Assembly (NCBI GenBank): GCA_030762895.1
Contig: CM061069.1
Span: 23,493,404-23,557,403, forward strand
Length of the DNA: 64,000 bases
From: Sophora flavescens
Lineage: Eukaryota > Streptophyta > Magnoliopsida > Fabales > Fabaceae
Reading direction: 5' to 3'
Position numbers and translations under genes: made by a program. Position 1 is the first letter of the stretch. Each line of letters opens with the position of its first letter. Shown here one piece after another: positions 12,766 through 23,780 of the stretch. The notes under the pieces are model-generated. The model saw only the letters and a program-made list of their open reading frames with translations, did not search any database and was not told the DNA's origin.

Positions 12766-13350
12766 AATGCTCGAACTCGGCCTTCGGCCTTCAGGCTCAG
12801 ACTTGGCCTTAAACAATTTAATTGGCTCGAACTCGGCCTTCAGGCTTAAACTTGGCCTTAAACAATTTAATTGGCTCGAACTTGGCCTTCAGGCTCAAAC
12901 TTGGCCTTAAAAACTTAATGGCTCGTACTCGGCCTTCAGGCTCAGACTTGGCCTTAAACAATTTAATTGGCTCGAACTCGGCCTTCAAGCTTAAACTTGG
13001 CCTCAAAAACTTAATGGCTCGTACTCGGCCTTCAGGCTCAGACTTGGCCTTAAACAATTTAATTGGCTCGAACTCGGCCTTCAGGCTCAAACTTGGCCTT
13101 AAAAACTTAATGGCTCGTACTCGGCCTTCAGGCTCAGACTTGGCCTTCAACAATTTAACTGGCTCGAACTCGGCCTTCAGGCTCAAACTTGGCCTTAAAA
13201 ACTTAATGGCTCGTACTCGGCCTTCATGCTCAAACTTGGCCTAAAACAATTTAATTGGCTCGAACTCGGCCTTCAGGCTCAAACTTGGCCTTAAAAACTT
13301 AATGGCTCGTACTCTTCCTTTAGGCTCAAACTTGGCCTTAAACAATTTAA
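12766..13350. repeat. 96-bp tandem array in Tat-1 3' region
   Basis: About six copies of a 96-bp unit made of two similar 48-bp halves that share ctcggccttcaggctca. Both strands stay open through the array, giving spurious repetitive ORFs. Tat-lineage elements are known for hypervariable tandem repeats between pol and the 3' LTR, some of which seed satellites; this array fits that position. Confidence 0.9.
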
Positions 13351-13526
13351 TGTTCGCGAAACACATACATCGGCAAATTAAGAAAACCAAACAATGTTCA
13401 TAATAAATTCTTTTATTGGATAAAAAGGAAGTCTACGGTGTGCCTCATTAAAACCTTCTCGGTCAAAACCCTTTTTGGGACAAAATACCGAGGTAGGAAA
13501 AAGAGTACATCACCTGACTATATACA

Positions 13527-16500
13527 TCAACTATAATAAAATTTTAAATGCGAAGCATTCCAAGTCCTCGGGATAGGCTTCCCGGACAACTCTTCTAACC
13601 TATATGCTCCGTTTCCCAGGTTTTCTACCACCCGGAATTGCCCTCCCCAGTTTGCTGCCAACTTGCCTTCTGTGTGATCCTTCCTTGCTTCTCCTTTTAT
13701 TCTCAGAACCAAGTCTCCACGCAGGAAACTCCTCGATTTCACTTTTGAATTATACCTCTTAGTTGCTCTCTGTTTGCAAGCTTCCTCTCTGATTTTGGCC
13801 TCCTCCCTAATTTCCTCTACCAAGTCAAGTTCGACCCTTAAATTGCTTTCATTATCATTCGGTTCATGTTGCATACGTCGGAAAGACGGCTCACCAACCT
13901 CCACTGGGATCATGCCGTCTGTTCCATATGTCAGCCTGAAGGGTGTTTCTTGAGTGGTGGATTGAGGTGTGCAGTGGTAGGCCCAGAGGATACTGGGCAA
14001 TTCTTCTGCCCAAGCTCCTTTGGATTTTCCCACTCTCTTCTTCAATTCTCCGAGAATGACCTTGTTGGCTGCCTCGGCTTGCCCATTGGTCTGAGGATGT
14101 TCGACTGACGTGACGTGGTGTTTAACACCGAGGTTGGCATAGAATTCTTGCAATGTCTTATCTATAAACTGTCTTCCGTTGTCTGTGACGATTGCAAAGG
14201 GAATTCCGTGTCTACAGATGAGGCTTTTCCACACAAACTTTTGTACCTTCTCGGCGGTAATTTTCGCCAAAGGTTCTGCTTCAATCCATTTTGTAAAGTA
14301 GTCCACTGCTACTAGGAGGAATTTGACTTGACCTTTGGCCACAGGGAATGGCCCCAATATATCCATTCCCCACATAGCAAAAGGCCAAGGCGAGTTTAAT
14401 GTGTGAAGTCCTTCGGGAGGGGTACGACTTACATTGGAAAATCTTTGGCACTCATCACATTGCTTCGTCCACTCAATGCAATCTGCTCGGATGGTAGGCC
14501 AATAGTACCCTGCTCGGACTACCTTGGAGGCCATTGATCTGCCCCCACAGTGAAAACCACAGATTCCTCTGTGAACCTCTTCCATGACGTATTTTCATTG
14601 TGCCTTTGTCAGACATTTTAGCAACGGTACCGAGAATCCCCGTTTAAATAATTCTCCGGAAACAATAGCAAAGCGACTTGCTCTGAGCCTGATCTTTCTG
14701 GCCTCAACGTGATCTGGGGGCAGAGTTTCTGAGGACAAATACTCCCATATGGGTGTCATCCATTCTCGGTCAACCTGCTCGTTGGACATCACCTCCTCAA
14801 TCGTGACACTCGGTTCATTTAGGGTTTCTTGAATAACTGTTCTATGGTGGCCCGGTTTCTTTGTACTGGCTAATTTGGACAGCAGATCGGCCCGAGTATT
14901 TTCTTCTTGGGGAATGTGCTCAATAGCAAATTTCTCAAAGTTGGAGATTAATTGGTTGACCTTACATAAATACTTGGTGAGCTGAGGCTCTTTCGTTTGG
15001 TACCCTCCAGATATTTGCCCTGTGACTAGCTGTGAATCACTCCGGCATCTAACAGCCTTCGCCCCCATTTCCTTTGCCAGCATTAATCCTGCTATCAAGG
15101 CTTCATATTCGGCTTGGTTGTTTGAGGTTTTGAACTCAAACTTTAGTGACTGTTCCAGGATCAGATCTCCCGGGCCTTCCAGAATCACCCCAGCTCCACT
15201 GCCCCTGACATTCGAGGATCCATCCACATACAAATTCCACCAGATATCCTCGGTTATCGGCTGCGGATTGATCTCGGCTACGAAGTCGGAGAGACATTGA
15301 GCTTTCAGAGGGCCTCTCAACTCGTATTTCAGGTCGAACTCGGATAACTCTACCGACCAAGCAATCATACGTCCTGCCAACTCGGGCTTTTTGAGAATCT
15401 GCTTAATCGGGTGATCGGTTTTGACAATCACCTGGTGACTTTGGAAATACGGACGCAATCACCGAGCTGCAGTTACCAGGGCCAAAACCAGCTTTTCTAT
15501 GACTTGGTACCGGGTTTCAGCATCATGAAGAACCCTGCTAATGAAGTACACCGGTATTTGAACTTTCTCCACTTCCTGTACAATGACCGCACTGATGGCA
15601 TGCTCGGTGGCTGACAGGTACAAGTACAACTCTTTCCCAGAGATGGGTCGAGTTAATATCGGTGGTGAAGACAAAAAGGCCTTGAAATGGACGAAGGCCC
15701 TCTCGCATTCCTCGGTCCATGTGAAGGTTTGAGGCCTCTTCAGTAATCTAAAGAAAGGTAGAGCTTTCTCTGCAGATCTGGGTAGGAACCGAGATAATGA
15801 TGCCAGCCGTCCTGCAAGTCTTTGCACTTCTTTAATATTTTGTGGGCTTCACATCTCAATCACAGCCCGGCATTTATCAGGGTTGGCTTCAATTACCCGG
15901 TGTGTCAACATGAAGCCGAGGAACTTCCCACCCTGGACACCGAAAACACACTTCTCCGGATTCAACCTCATATTATACTTTCTCAGCTGCTGAAAAATTT
16001 CCTCCAGATCTTTTGGGTGGCTGTTGGGGTCATCCGATTTTACGACCATGTCATCCACATAAACCTCCATAGTCCTTCCGATCTGTTTTTCAAACACCCT
16101 GTCCATGAGCCTTTGATATGTAGCTCCAGCATTTTTCAGTCCAAATGGCATTACCCGATAACAGTAATTCGAGCCTTCAGTTATGAAAGCTGTTTTCTCC
16201 TCATCTGGGGGATACATTCGGATCTGATTGTACCCCAAGTATGCATCCAAAAAACTCAAAATTCTGTACCCGGAGGCTCCATCCACCAGTCTATCAATAC
16301 TCGGCAAAGGATAGGAATCCTTTGGGCAAGCTTTATTTAAATCTGTGTAATCGGTGCACATGCGCCACTTGCCATTTGCTTTTTTGACCAGAACAACGTT
16401 GGCCAGCCAGGTAGTGTACTCTACTTCTCGAATAAAGTTGGCCTTGACCAACTTCGCTGTTTCCTCTTCCACAACCTTTCTCCTCTCCTCACCAAGTCTC

Positions 16501-17084
16501 CTTTTCCTTTGGGCCACTGGTTTCGCCTCGGGACAAATTGCCAGTTTGTGGCACAAGAAGTCGGGATCAATTCCCGGCATATCTGACGTGGTCCAGGCGA
16601 ATAAGTCAGCGTTGCTGCGAAGCACTTCCTTTATTTTCTCTTTCAAATTTGGCTCAAGTTGACCGCCTAGTTTGGTGCACTGATCGGGCTGTGAACCGAG
16701 CTGGAACTTTTCCAACTCCTCAATGGGTTGTGGTCGTTGTTCCTGCATGTCCATTCTTGGGTCCAGTTCAACAGAGTTAACAGAATTTACAAACTTGTCA
16801 TTTCCCCTGTCCAATGTTTCTGCAGGTGTAGGTTTGAGTTTGCTTACACGCAAACTATCAACATAGCACTGTCTGACCATTTTCTGATCAGCCCGGACAG
16901 CAACTATATCTCCCGTGTTGGAAGGGAATTTCATTGTGAGGTGGGGAGTAGAGACCACAGCTCCTAACTCGGTCAAAGATGGTCTTCCGATCAAGATATT
17001 GTACGATCTTACTGCATTAACCAACACGTACCTGACCATGATAGTCTTGGATGCTTTGCCATCCCCAAAAGTAGTCAGGAGGTC
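13527..17084 (-). pseudogene. pol: Tat-1 pol: protease end, RT, RNase H, second RNase H, integrase
   Basis: One continuous minus frame. The order is: protease C-terminus (NILIGRPSL), RT (about 16530-15860, catalytic EVYVDDMVV), RNase H ending near 15310, a short linker, a second archaeal-type RNase H with LYVDGSSN and the NNQAEYEALI segment (about 15240-14890), a zinc-binding HHCC region (H-R-G-I ... CDECQRF), and the integrase core with DYFTKW, VTDNGRQF and PQTNGQAEAAN (D, D, E), ending KFYYS at 13530. Three in-frame TGA stops (15846-15848, 15456-15458, 14592-14594) are the only breaks. Two sit where Tat-2 encodes arginine, as expected of CGA to TGA decay at methylated CpG. Gag and the protease aspartate are deleted, so it cannot be active. 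Confidence 0.92.
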
Positions 17085-17567
17085 AGATGGGAGATACTCG
17101 GCCGGAGAAAGTCTAGTGGGGTTGTTTTGGAATTAGCTTGACAGAATGTGAATTCTGCTCCTACGTATCCAAATGGGAATCAAAGCAAACGTAGTTCTAA
17201 GTGAGGGGCTTGAGCCCCTATTTATAGATATTTTCAGTGAAACTGTTTGAGTAAGACGGTTACTGAGATCTTATTTGTTAGGATCGGATCGTCCTTGCAG
17301 TTAGACAATTGATATGGATAAGGCTCCGAGTTATACGGAGAGATATTTGGACCAGCGAGATATTCGGCCCGGTCAGTTGCAGCTGGATAGCTCGGGGCCG
17401 AGATATCTTCATCCGTGGCCTGGTGTGGAATAGGCCCGAGTAGTTATCCTCGGGTGTTGAGTGTATTAATAGGTCTTCGACTTTATGGGAGTTCGGGTCA
17501 AGGTCCACTTATGAGAATGAGCTCGATCGTATTGACAATCCTCGGCCTTATATCTTCGGCCAGTACA
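17085..17567 (-). repeat. Tat-1 right LTR (5' LTR in sense orientation), missing 19 bp
   Basis: Aligns without gaps to 8706-9188 (483 bp). The 19 terminal bases expected at its left edge are replaced by pol sequence ending aggtc, a deletion junction. The internal TATA box is retained. Confidence 0.92.
17219..17226 (-). promoter_or_regulatory. TATA box of the Tat-1 sense promoter
   Basis: TATAAATA on the minus strand inside the promoter-side LTR. It would drive the minus-strand genomic RNA, but the deletion at the LTR inner edge removes the primer-binding site and gag. Confidence 0.6.
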
Positions 17568-17572
17568 TATAC

Positions 17573-18189
17573 TATCAAACAAACTGACATGGCTTACATA
17601 TAAATATGTCCTGCTAATAGATATATGATGGGTAAAGAATAATGAATAACAATATTTATATGAGGAAAAGTATGGTTAATGCCTAAAAGGTATGTGTAGA
17701 TTTTTTTGTTTCTTGTTGGCTACTTTCAATGGTGTAGTACATATTTTAAAAAAAAAACATGACGGTGCTGCTACTTGCTATTTTTTAGGTGCCTGTGAAA
17801 AATATCCTGATATTTATTTTGTTTGATTTGATTTCTTCTTACAAGAATGAAGTTAAGATTGAAATAAGAAAGACGATGGCATCAAAGGCAAATCTTGTGA
17901 AAAGAAAAGGTGTTGCACTTAATTAGGCGACTAATGAGTAAATATTTTTGGAGATTATTTTGAGAAGGTTGCATAATATTTTGATATGTGGGGGTTAATT
18001 TGCAAGTGTGAAGCCATGTAATTACGCATTTCAATGCATACATGTGAAGAGATGTGATGATCCTCCTAACCCAACGACAAACTTGGTTTAAGGAAATGAT
18101 ATAATTGATGGAATCAGTCTCGAACTATTCATGTGGCAAATATATATATAAAAAAAAAAAGGATGGTAGATTTTGGGACTATCAAACAT
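17573..18189. other. AT-rich DNA, no gene seen
   Basis: Continues the sequence left of Tat-1. No ORF with recognisable motifs and no RNA gene identified. Confidence 0.3.
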
Positions 18190-18197
18190 ATTTGTAC

Positions 18198-19216
18198 TAA
18201 GTGTGGCAAATGGATGGATCAGATAAATTTTTATTCGGATCTTAACGGATGGATTAAAAACAATCCATTAATCCATTATAATTCATTAAAAATTCATTAA
18301 AAAAAATCAAATCCATCCATGATCCGTTAAATAAAATACATCTGATCCATTCATTAACAATTTTTCATGGATGGATATACAATCCATCCACTAAAATTTA
18401 TTTTAAGAAATTAAATAATTTTATATCTCTTTTATCCATCCATAAAATATTTTTTAAAATAAAATAATTTGGAAAAAAAATTAAAATATTATCTCTATCT
18501 CACCCTCGCTCTCCTCTTTCTTCCTCTCTCTACCCTTTCTCTCTATCCCTTTTTTTTCCTACTCTCTCTATCTTTACTCTCTTTCCACTCTATCTCACGA
18601 CCATTTTGTATCACGGCCATTTTTCTATTATTATATGGGAGTTATTGATTATGTGCATCTACAGAGGTTGTTTTGCCACAACGTTCCATGATATTGTTTT
18701 ACCAAACTTATTACGACTTTCTGTCCTTTCAATTAGTTAATACTCTTTCTTTTAAGTTTCTCAAAAAAAAAAAAAAGGCAACGAAAAAAAAAACGTACGT
18801 GATAACGTGGACTACAACTTGTGCTTGAGAACAATTAATTAGTTAAACAAAAAAAGAAAAAAAAGCAAATAAATAAAATAAAAAATAGTGAAGAAAAAAT
18901 AACAGGGAACGGAAGAGAAAATTAGATGGAATGTTTTTTTTTTGGTTACAAATGGAGGTTTTTTTTTATTTGGTCAAAAATAATATGAAAAAAATAAAGT
19001 GGTTTTGGAATGGATAAAAGTTGATCCATTACATTTTTGATTGTTGGTCCAATGGATTTTAAGAAATATTGGATGGATCATAAACCATCCATTAAAAAAA
19101 TAATCCAATCCATCCAATCCATTTAGATTATTTTTTTATAAATGGATGGATTGGATGGATTTTCTCATGGATGGATTAGATGGATGGTGGACAAATGGAT
19201 CATTTTGTCACCCCTA
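18198..19216. mobile_element. non-autonomous hAT element, copy 1
   Basis: 1019 bp with imperfect terminal inverted repeats (left TAAGTGTGGCAAA, right read inward TAGGGGTGACAAA) and a perfect 8-bp target-site duplication atttgtac (18190-18197, 19217-19224). The 8-bp duplication and GGGGTG-type ends are hAT hallmarks. No transposase ORF. The subterminal regions are packed with atggatgga/tccatccat repeats that read on both strands, and the middle holds a CT-rich stretch. Closely similar to 20057-21057. Confidence 0.88.
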
Positions 19217-19224
19217 ATTTGTAC

Positions 19225-20048
19225 AAACAAAGATATTTTGTCTCCTACATTTTTGTAGGGGATGAACTGGATTTTTCACTTAATATTGGAAATGAAGTGA
19301 TGTTAAACTGAATTTTGTGGTGTAATTACTTGGAGATCAGTCAAATAAATATTTACTGTAAAATACACAATGGGGTTAGAGTTTATACTCTGGAATTGGC
19401 TTATAATGAGGATGAGTGGTTGAAAAACTTCTTAACAAATATTTTATTGTGAGTTAAATTAACTCCTTATGCGTTCATATATTGTGATTGCCAAATGGCA
19501 AAATGAATATATTTTATAGACATATGCATATGTTACAATTTTGGAAAGTAGCTACTGAAATGATGAGGCATAATTATTGTGGGGTCAAAAATGAATTTGA
19601 CCGACTTGCTCACAAAGCAAAAGAAGCTAATGAGTAAAACATCGAGGGGAATATGGGAGTTAAGCCAATGTGAAATTGACGGTGATGTTAACCCAACCTT
19701 TGTGATTGGAGATCCCATAAAGAAGGTTCATATGGGTAAAAACAAGTCACTTGTTAGTTCTGCTAGCACCACTAATTTTGTCCTTTCCTAAGGTGTGAGA
19801 AGTGCTAGACTACATTTTATCGAGGGATAAGCTAAAAGCTTTTAATGAATTTCATATCCCGTATGGATGTTTTAATGAAGTGCAGCATGCACATGATGAA
19901 ATCACCTATATGAGTGTCAAGTGGTGCTGCTTGTATGAGATTGTGGCATAATCTCTAGAGCACTCATGAATTACCAGGCATGCGCATGGCCTATCAACGC
20001 AAAACAGCGTTAACAGCGAGAATTGTGGGGGTGTGCTGTGATTGGTAG
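19225..20048. other. sequence between the two hAT copies
   Basis: AT-rich. A short open stretch at 19579-19791 encodes about 70 residues with many Lys and Ser, followed at once by stops. I recognise no family. It may be a remnant of an older transposase host sequence, but the evidence is weak. Confidence 0.25.
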
Positions 20049-20056
20049 ACCTCTAT

Positions 20057-21057
20057 TAAAGGTGGCAAATGGATGGATCGGATAAATTTTTATTCGGATC
20101 TTAACGGATGTATTAAAAACAATCCATTAATCCATTATAATCCATTAAAAATTCATTAAAACAAATCCAATTCATCCATGATCCATTAAATAAAATCCAT
20201 CTGATCCATCTATTGACAACTTTTCATTGATGGATATCCAATCCATCCACTAAAATTTATTTCAAGAAATTAAATAATTTTATATCTCTTTTATCCATCC
20301 ATAAAATATTTTTAAAAATAAAATAATTTGTAAAAAAATTAAAAGATTATCTCTATCTCACCCTCGCTCTCATCTTTCTTCCTCTCTCTCCCTTTTTTCC
20401 TACTCTCTCTCTATCTTTACTCTCTCTCCACTCTATCTCACCATTTTGTATCACAGCCATTTTTCTATTATTATATGGGAGTTATTGATTATGTGCATCT
20501 ACAGAGGTTGTTTTGCCACAAGTTCCATGATATTGTTTTATGAAACTTGTTACGACTTTATGTGCTTTCAATTAGTTAATACTTTTTTTTTAAGTTTCTC
20601 AGCAAAAAAAAAAGGCAACGAAAAAAGAAAACGTACGATAACGTGGACTACAACTGGTGCTTGAGAACAATTAATTAGTTAATAATTAATGTAACAAAAA
20701 AAGAAAAAAGCAGATAAATAAAATAAAAAATAGTGAAGAAAAAATAATAGAGAACGGAAGAGAAAATTTGATGGAGTGTTTTTTTTTGTTACAAATGGAG
20801 GTTTCTTTTATTTGGTGAAAAATAATATGAAAAAATAAATTGGTTTTGGAATAGATAAAAGTTGATCCATTACATTTTTGATTGTTGGTCCAATGGATTT
20901 TAAAAAATATTGGATGGATCATAAACCATCTACTAAAAAAATAATCCAATCCATCCAATCCATTTATATTATTTTTTTATGAATGAATGGATTGGATGGA
21001 TTTTCTCATGGATAGATTGGATGGATCGTGAACAAATGGATCATTTTGTCACCCCTA
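20057..21057. mobile_element. non-autonomous hAT element, copy 2
   Basis: 1001 bp, left end TAAAGGTGGCAAA, right end read inward TAGGGGTGACAAA, perfect 8-bp target-site duplication acctctat (20049-20056, 21058-21065). It is in the same orientation as copy 1 and highly similar along its length, with small indels. Each copy has its own duplication, so this is two independent insertions and not one tandem duplication. Confidence 0.88.
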
Positions 21058-21065
21058 ACCTCTAT

Positions 21066-21988
21066 CATACACCAAAGTGATTTGATTCATAGAAGTTTAC
21101 CTTCACCAACTCACTTATATGATAAGTCTTATCAGTCTAGGTTTGGTTCATAGTCCAAAAGACACCAAATTCGATACGCTTACACCTATCGTGTTAACTC
21201 AGGAAAGATTTATTTCAAAAATTTGTTTTCTTAATTTTTTGAAATATGTGGGGAGTGTTGTATATTTAGTTTATTTCAAAAAAGTTAAACTAGAATTTTG
21301 AAGTAAAAAATTAAAGGTTTTAATTCTCTTTTATTATCATTAAAATCTTTTTATATTTCATTATCATTCTTCATTTTCTTGATTATATTTTAATTACATT
21401 ATTGTGGGTGTAATTAATTTCTAACGTGCAAACTTTAACTGCATAGATTTCTAACGTGCAAATAGAGGTTTTAAATTGAATGTGCAATTTTAATTGTGTT
21501 AATGAAATTAAATGTGGATAGCTGTACATAGAAGCATAATTCAATTTGCTATTTGACCGTGTATGAAAAACATGCAGCACCCTGCAGGAGTTTTAACCAT
21601 TTGAAATTGATTTTAATATATTATTAAAAGTTTTATTGAATTAAAACCAAATAATTAATTTGGTTGTGTACGTTAGATTTTTAGAAACGGGTGGCTTGCA
21701 TAGTTGCATCCTTTGATAGTGGATTTGATAAAAACTGAAGTTACTTTTAAAGGGATCCGAAAAAATAATAGTTACTGGTTGTGTGGTGTGAAAAATATTT
21801 TCAGTGCTATTTTCTTCTCTTTTCTGGGTTAAACAATTTCTTCTTCTCATGCTATTCTAGTATCTGGTTTCAACCGGGAAAAACCTATTAAATCATGGGG
21901 GATTTTCATCTTAGGCAAATAAATCCTTGAGGACAGTGTGATTTCACATGTCTCAGGTTTTTGTGTTGATATTCATCTATGATTTGCT
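21066..21988. other. AT-rich DNA up to the pararetrovirus remnant
   Basis: No conserved ORF seen. The last 120 bases contain a phrase around cttgaggacagtgtgattt that reads like the end of an LTR or 5' leader, but no partner copy was found. The 27-bp repeat copy 2 follows at 21989. Confidence 0.3.
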
Positions 21989-22015
21989 GCATTGCACGCC
22001 CACAATTTACAACAA
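21989..22015 (+). repeat. 27-bp exact direct repeat, copy 2
   Basis: Exact match to 6409-6435. It sits immediately before the first recognisable pararetroviral codons. Confidence 0.8.
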
Positions 22016-22378
22016 GCAATCCTCCAAGGCGAAAGAAAGAATTACTATGTCGATACGCATATGGAACTTTTTCAGATAGCGAAATTAATTATCCAACAGA
22101 TGAAAAAGAAACTCTAGCACTAATCCGAATGTTGGAAAAACATCAGATCTATGTACTAGACAAAGAATTTATTGTTCGGACTAATTCTACTTAGGTTGTA
22201 GGTTTTAAAAATATTAATCCCAAAGGAACTTATAAGCAAAGGAGATTAATCCGATGGCAAATGAAGTTATCTGAATATAATTATTCAATTTCTCATATTA
22301 AGGGAGAAAAGAAGTTCTTACAGATATTCTATCAAGAGAATGGAGCGAGGCACAGATAAATTACTGAGGCAACAATAC
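22016..22378 (+). pseudogene. pararetroviral pol C-terminus (RNase H) fragment
   Basis: Only the last hundred or so residues remain. The frame shows LCRYAYGTFSDSE followed by an EK-rich segment, then an in-frame TAG at 22192-22194, more of the same frame (RLIRWQMKLSEY), and a one-base loss near 22318 before the terminal LSREW. These are the usual closing motifs of the RT-linked RNase H in plant pararetroviruses and gypsy elements. The neighbouring transactivator decides for the virus. The start of the transactivator ORF overlaps the end of this frame, as in compact viral genomes. Confidence 0.8.
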
Positions 22379-23519
22379 CAACTCAAGAAAGCACTAGAAG
22401 AACAGAAGCTGAAGGAATTAGAATTAATCAAATCAGATTTAAAAGTACGGGAACTCCAGATGCAAGCGGAGAAACTTTTAGAAGCAAGAATCCCAAATGC
22501 AGTCAATGAAGAAGCTCGAAAAGAAACAAATAAATGGTATGTTGTTCTTTAATGGACCCATGCCAGGAATTTATGATGACTGGTATAAAGCAGCCCCCAC
22601 TGCACGAAAATATCAGGAGTTCGACATCGTTTCCAACCAAAGAAGAAGCGGAGAAAGCTTTGAAAAAAGATCAAGAAGATGAAAAAGCAAGAAAAGGTAA
22701 AGAAGTAAGTAAAGAAGTCTATCTCAAACCAAGAACTTAATCAGAAACAGCACAAATAATAAAAACTGAAACAAAAACTCCAATGAAGGTTCTAGGAAGA
22801 ATCCCATCCTTCCTAGACAATTACCCAATAATTATTAGAAAAGACCATGAATTATTAGTTCAATTTTATGAAGAAAAGTTTCATGAAAACCTTAGAAGAT
22901 TAACTAACTGGAACGAAAAAGAAAAAATCAACTGTTTTTACATGGTTGATAGAAAAATCTATGGAATTAAAGCAATAATTACTCCTGGAGCAACCCCTGC
23001 TCTTGCATTCAATATGTTCCAATTTGGACTAATTGAGTGTCTTTATTTAAGCAAGAATCTCGAAGAGATTAATATGTTCCCATATTACTTCAAAGAAGCA
23101 GTTAAACTGTACAAGCAGAAGGTAGCTGTAAAAAGAACTATTTATTTAAAGTTCTACTCAGGATATCCAGACTTTCAAACAAAACAGCCAGCCAAGCATT
23201 TTGCCTTCGTGGGCATAAGCAACAATAATTTTCCATTAATGGACGAAGCAAGGAGAACCACATATGATGAAGATGACATGACAACAATAATAGCTAACTA
23301 GTTGGCAAGCATCTACGGACAATGTAATGCAATAGGACAAAATTCCTTTGTCAAGACTTTATACAAAGGGCCAAATACGTTGCTCCTAAGCAAAACAATC
23401 GGCAAAATAATAAAGGAAAAAGATTTAACCATCTTGACAAAACTTTGAATTCTCATTCTATGCATTGGAAGGGCTGTTAATGAATTACAAGCCAGTTGTC
23501 CTGAGCAAGTTGTGTACAT
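22340..23519 (+). pseudogene. pararetroviral transactivator/viroplasmin (ORF VI-like), broken
   Basis: The ATG at 22340 overlaps the end of pol. The first 65 residues form a Glu/Lys/Leu-rich coiled coil (to about 22530). Next comes a viroplasmin-type fold marked by FNGPMPGIYDDW and, in another frame, by SFPTKEEAEKA. After a stop at 22738-22740 a long segment (22741-23301) carries the central region typical of caulimovirid translational transactivators. A further stop at 23299-23301 precedes about 70 more residues in the same frame. At least two frameshifts and two stops disable it. In living relatives this protein lets ribosomes reinitiate on polycistronic viral RNA and forms inclusion bodies; that role is family knowledge. 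Confidence 0.82.
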
Positions 23520-23638
23520 TAATTAAAAAAAGCAGAAATAATGAATGCGAAAGATGTACGAAAAGATAGATTATGACGGAAAGCACTAGCAAGCACCAGG
23601 AAGAAGATAGGGACTCGGATGATGCAATAATTGAAGAA

Positions 23639-23780
23639 TGACGTAAGTACCGACGTCATCAAGCAGAACTATTAAACAATGACGTAAGCAATGACATCAT
23701 CAGTCGAATTATTGAACCAGATGTAAAGCAACCACAAGGTTATTTATGTAAATTAGTCTTGTGTGTTTAGGCTATAAATA
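23639..23780 (+). promoter_or_regulatory. pararetroviral promoter: two as-1-like elements and TATA box
   Basis: Two as-1-like elements lie at about 23639-23658 (TGACGTAAG then GACGTCA) and 23680-23698 (TGACGTAAG then TGACATCA), each with paired TGACG-type sites for plant TGA/bZIP factors. A TATA box TATAAATA lies at 23773-23780. Position between transactivator and movement-protein ORFs, and the spacing of elements, match the 35S-type promoter region of caulimovirids. Transcription would start near 23805 and run into the leader. Confidence 0.8.

Larger units (their letters stand above)
8687..17567 (-). mobile_element. Tat-1: Ty3/gypsy (Tat-lineage) LTR retrotransposon, internally deleted
   Basis: Both outer termini are present: the left end starts TGTTCC at 8687 and the right end finishes ...GTACA at 17567. 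They are flanked by the 5-bp target-site duplication tatac (8682-8686 and 17568-17572). The sense strand is minus. Pol survives from the protease C-terminus to the end of integrase, and a second RNase H after the RT-linked one places the element in the Tat lineage. Gag, the protease active site, the primer-binding site and the first 19 bp of the right LTR are gone: pol runs straight into LTR sequence at 17084/17085. The LTRs differ at about 12 of 483 positions by eye, so the insertion is fairly recent but dead. Confidence 0.93.

Noticed and set aside
12818..13244. Long open frames on both strands with a repeating peptide
   Set aside because: They are artefacts of the 96-bp tandem array, whose length is a multiple of three. 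No start context or homologue.
12766..13350. Regularly spaced repeats as a CRISPR array
   Set aside because: Units are contiguous without unique spacers, and the context is a plant retrotransposon.
15822..16340. Plus-strand open frame opposite Tat-1 RT
   Set aside because: Shadow of the conserved minus-strand RT; no homologue or start context.
19579..19791. FAR1/MULE-type transposase remnant
   Set aside because: Only vague resemblance over a short Lys/Ser-rich peptide; no catalytic motif.
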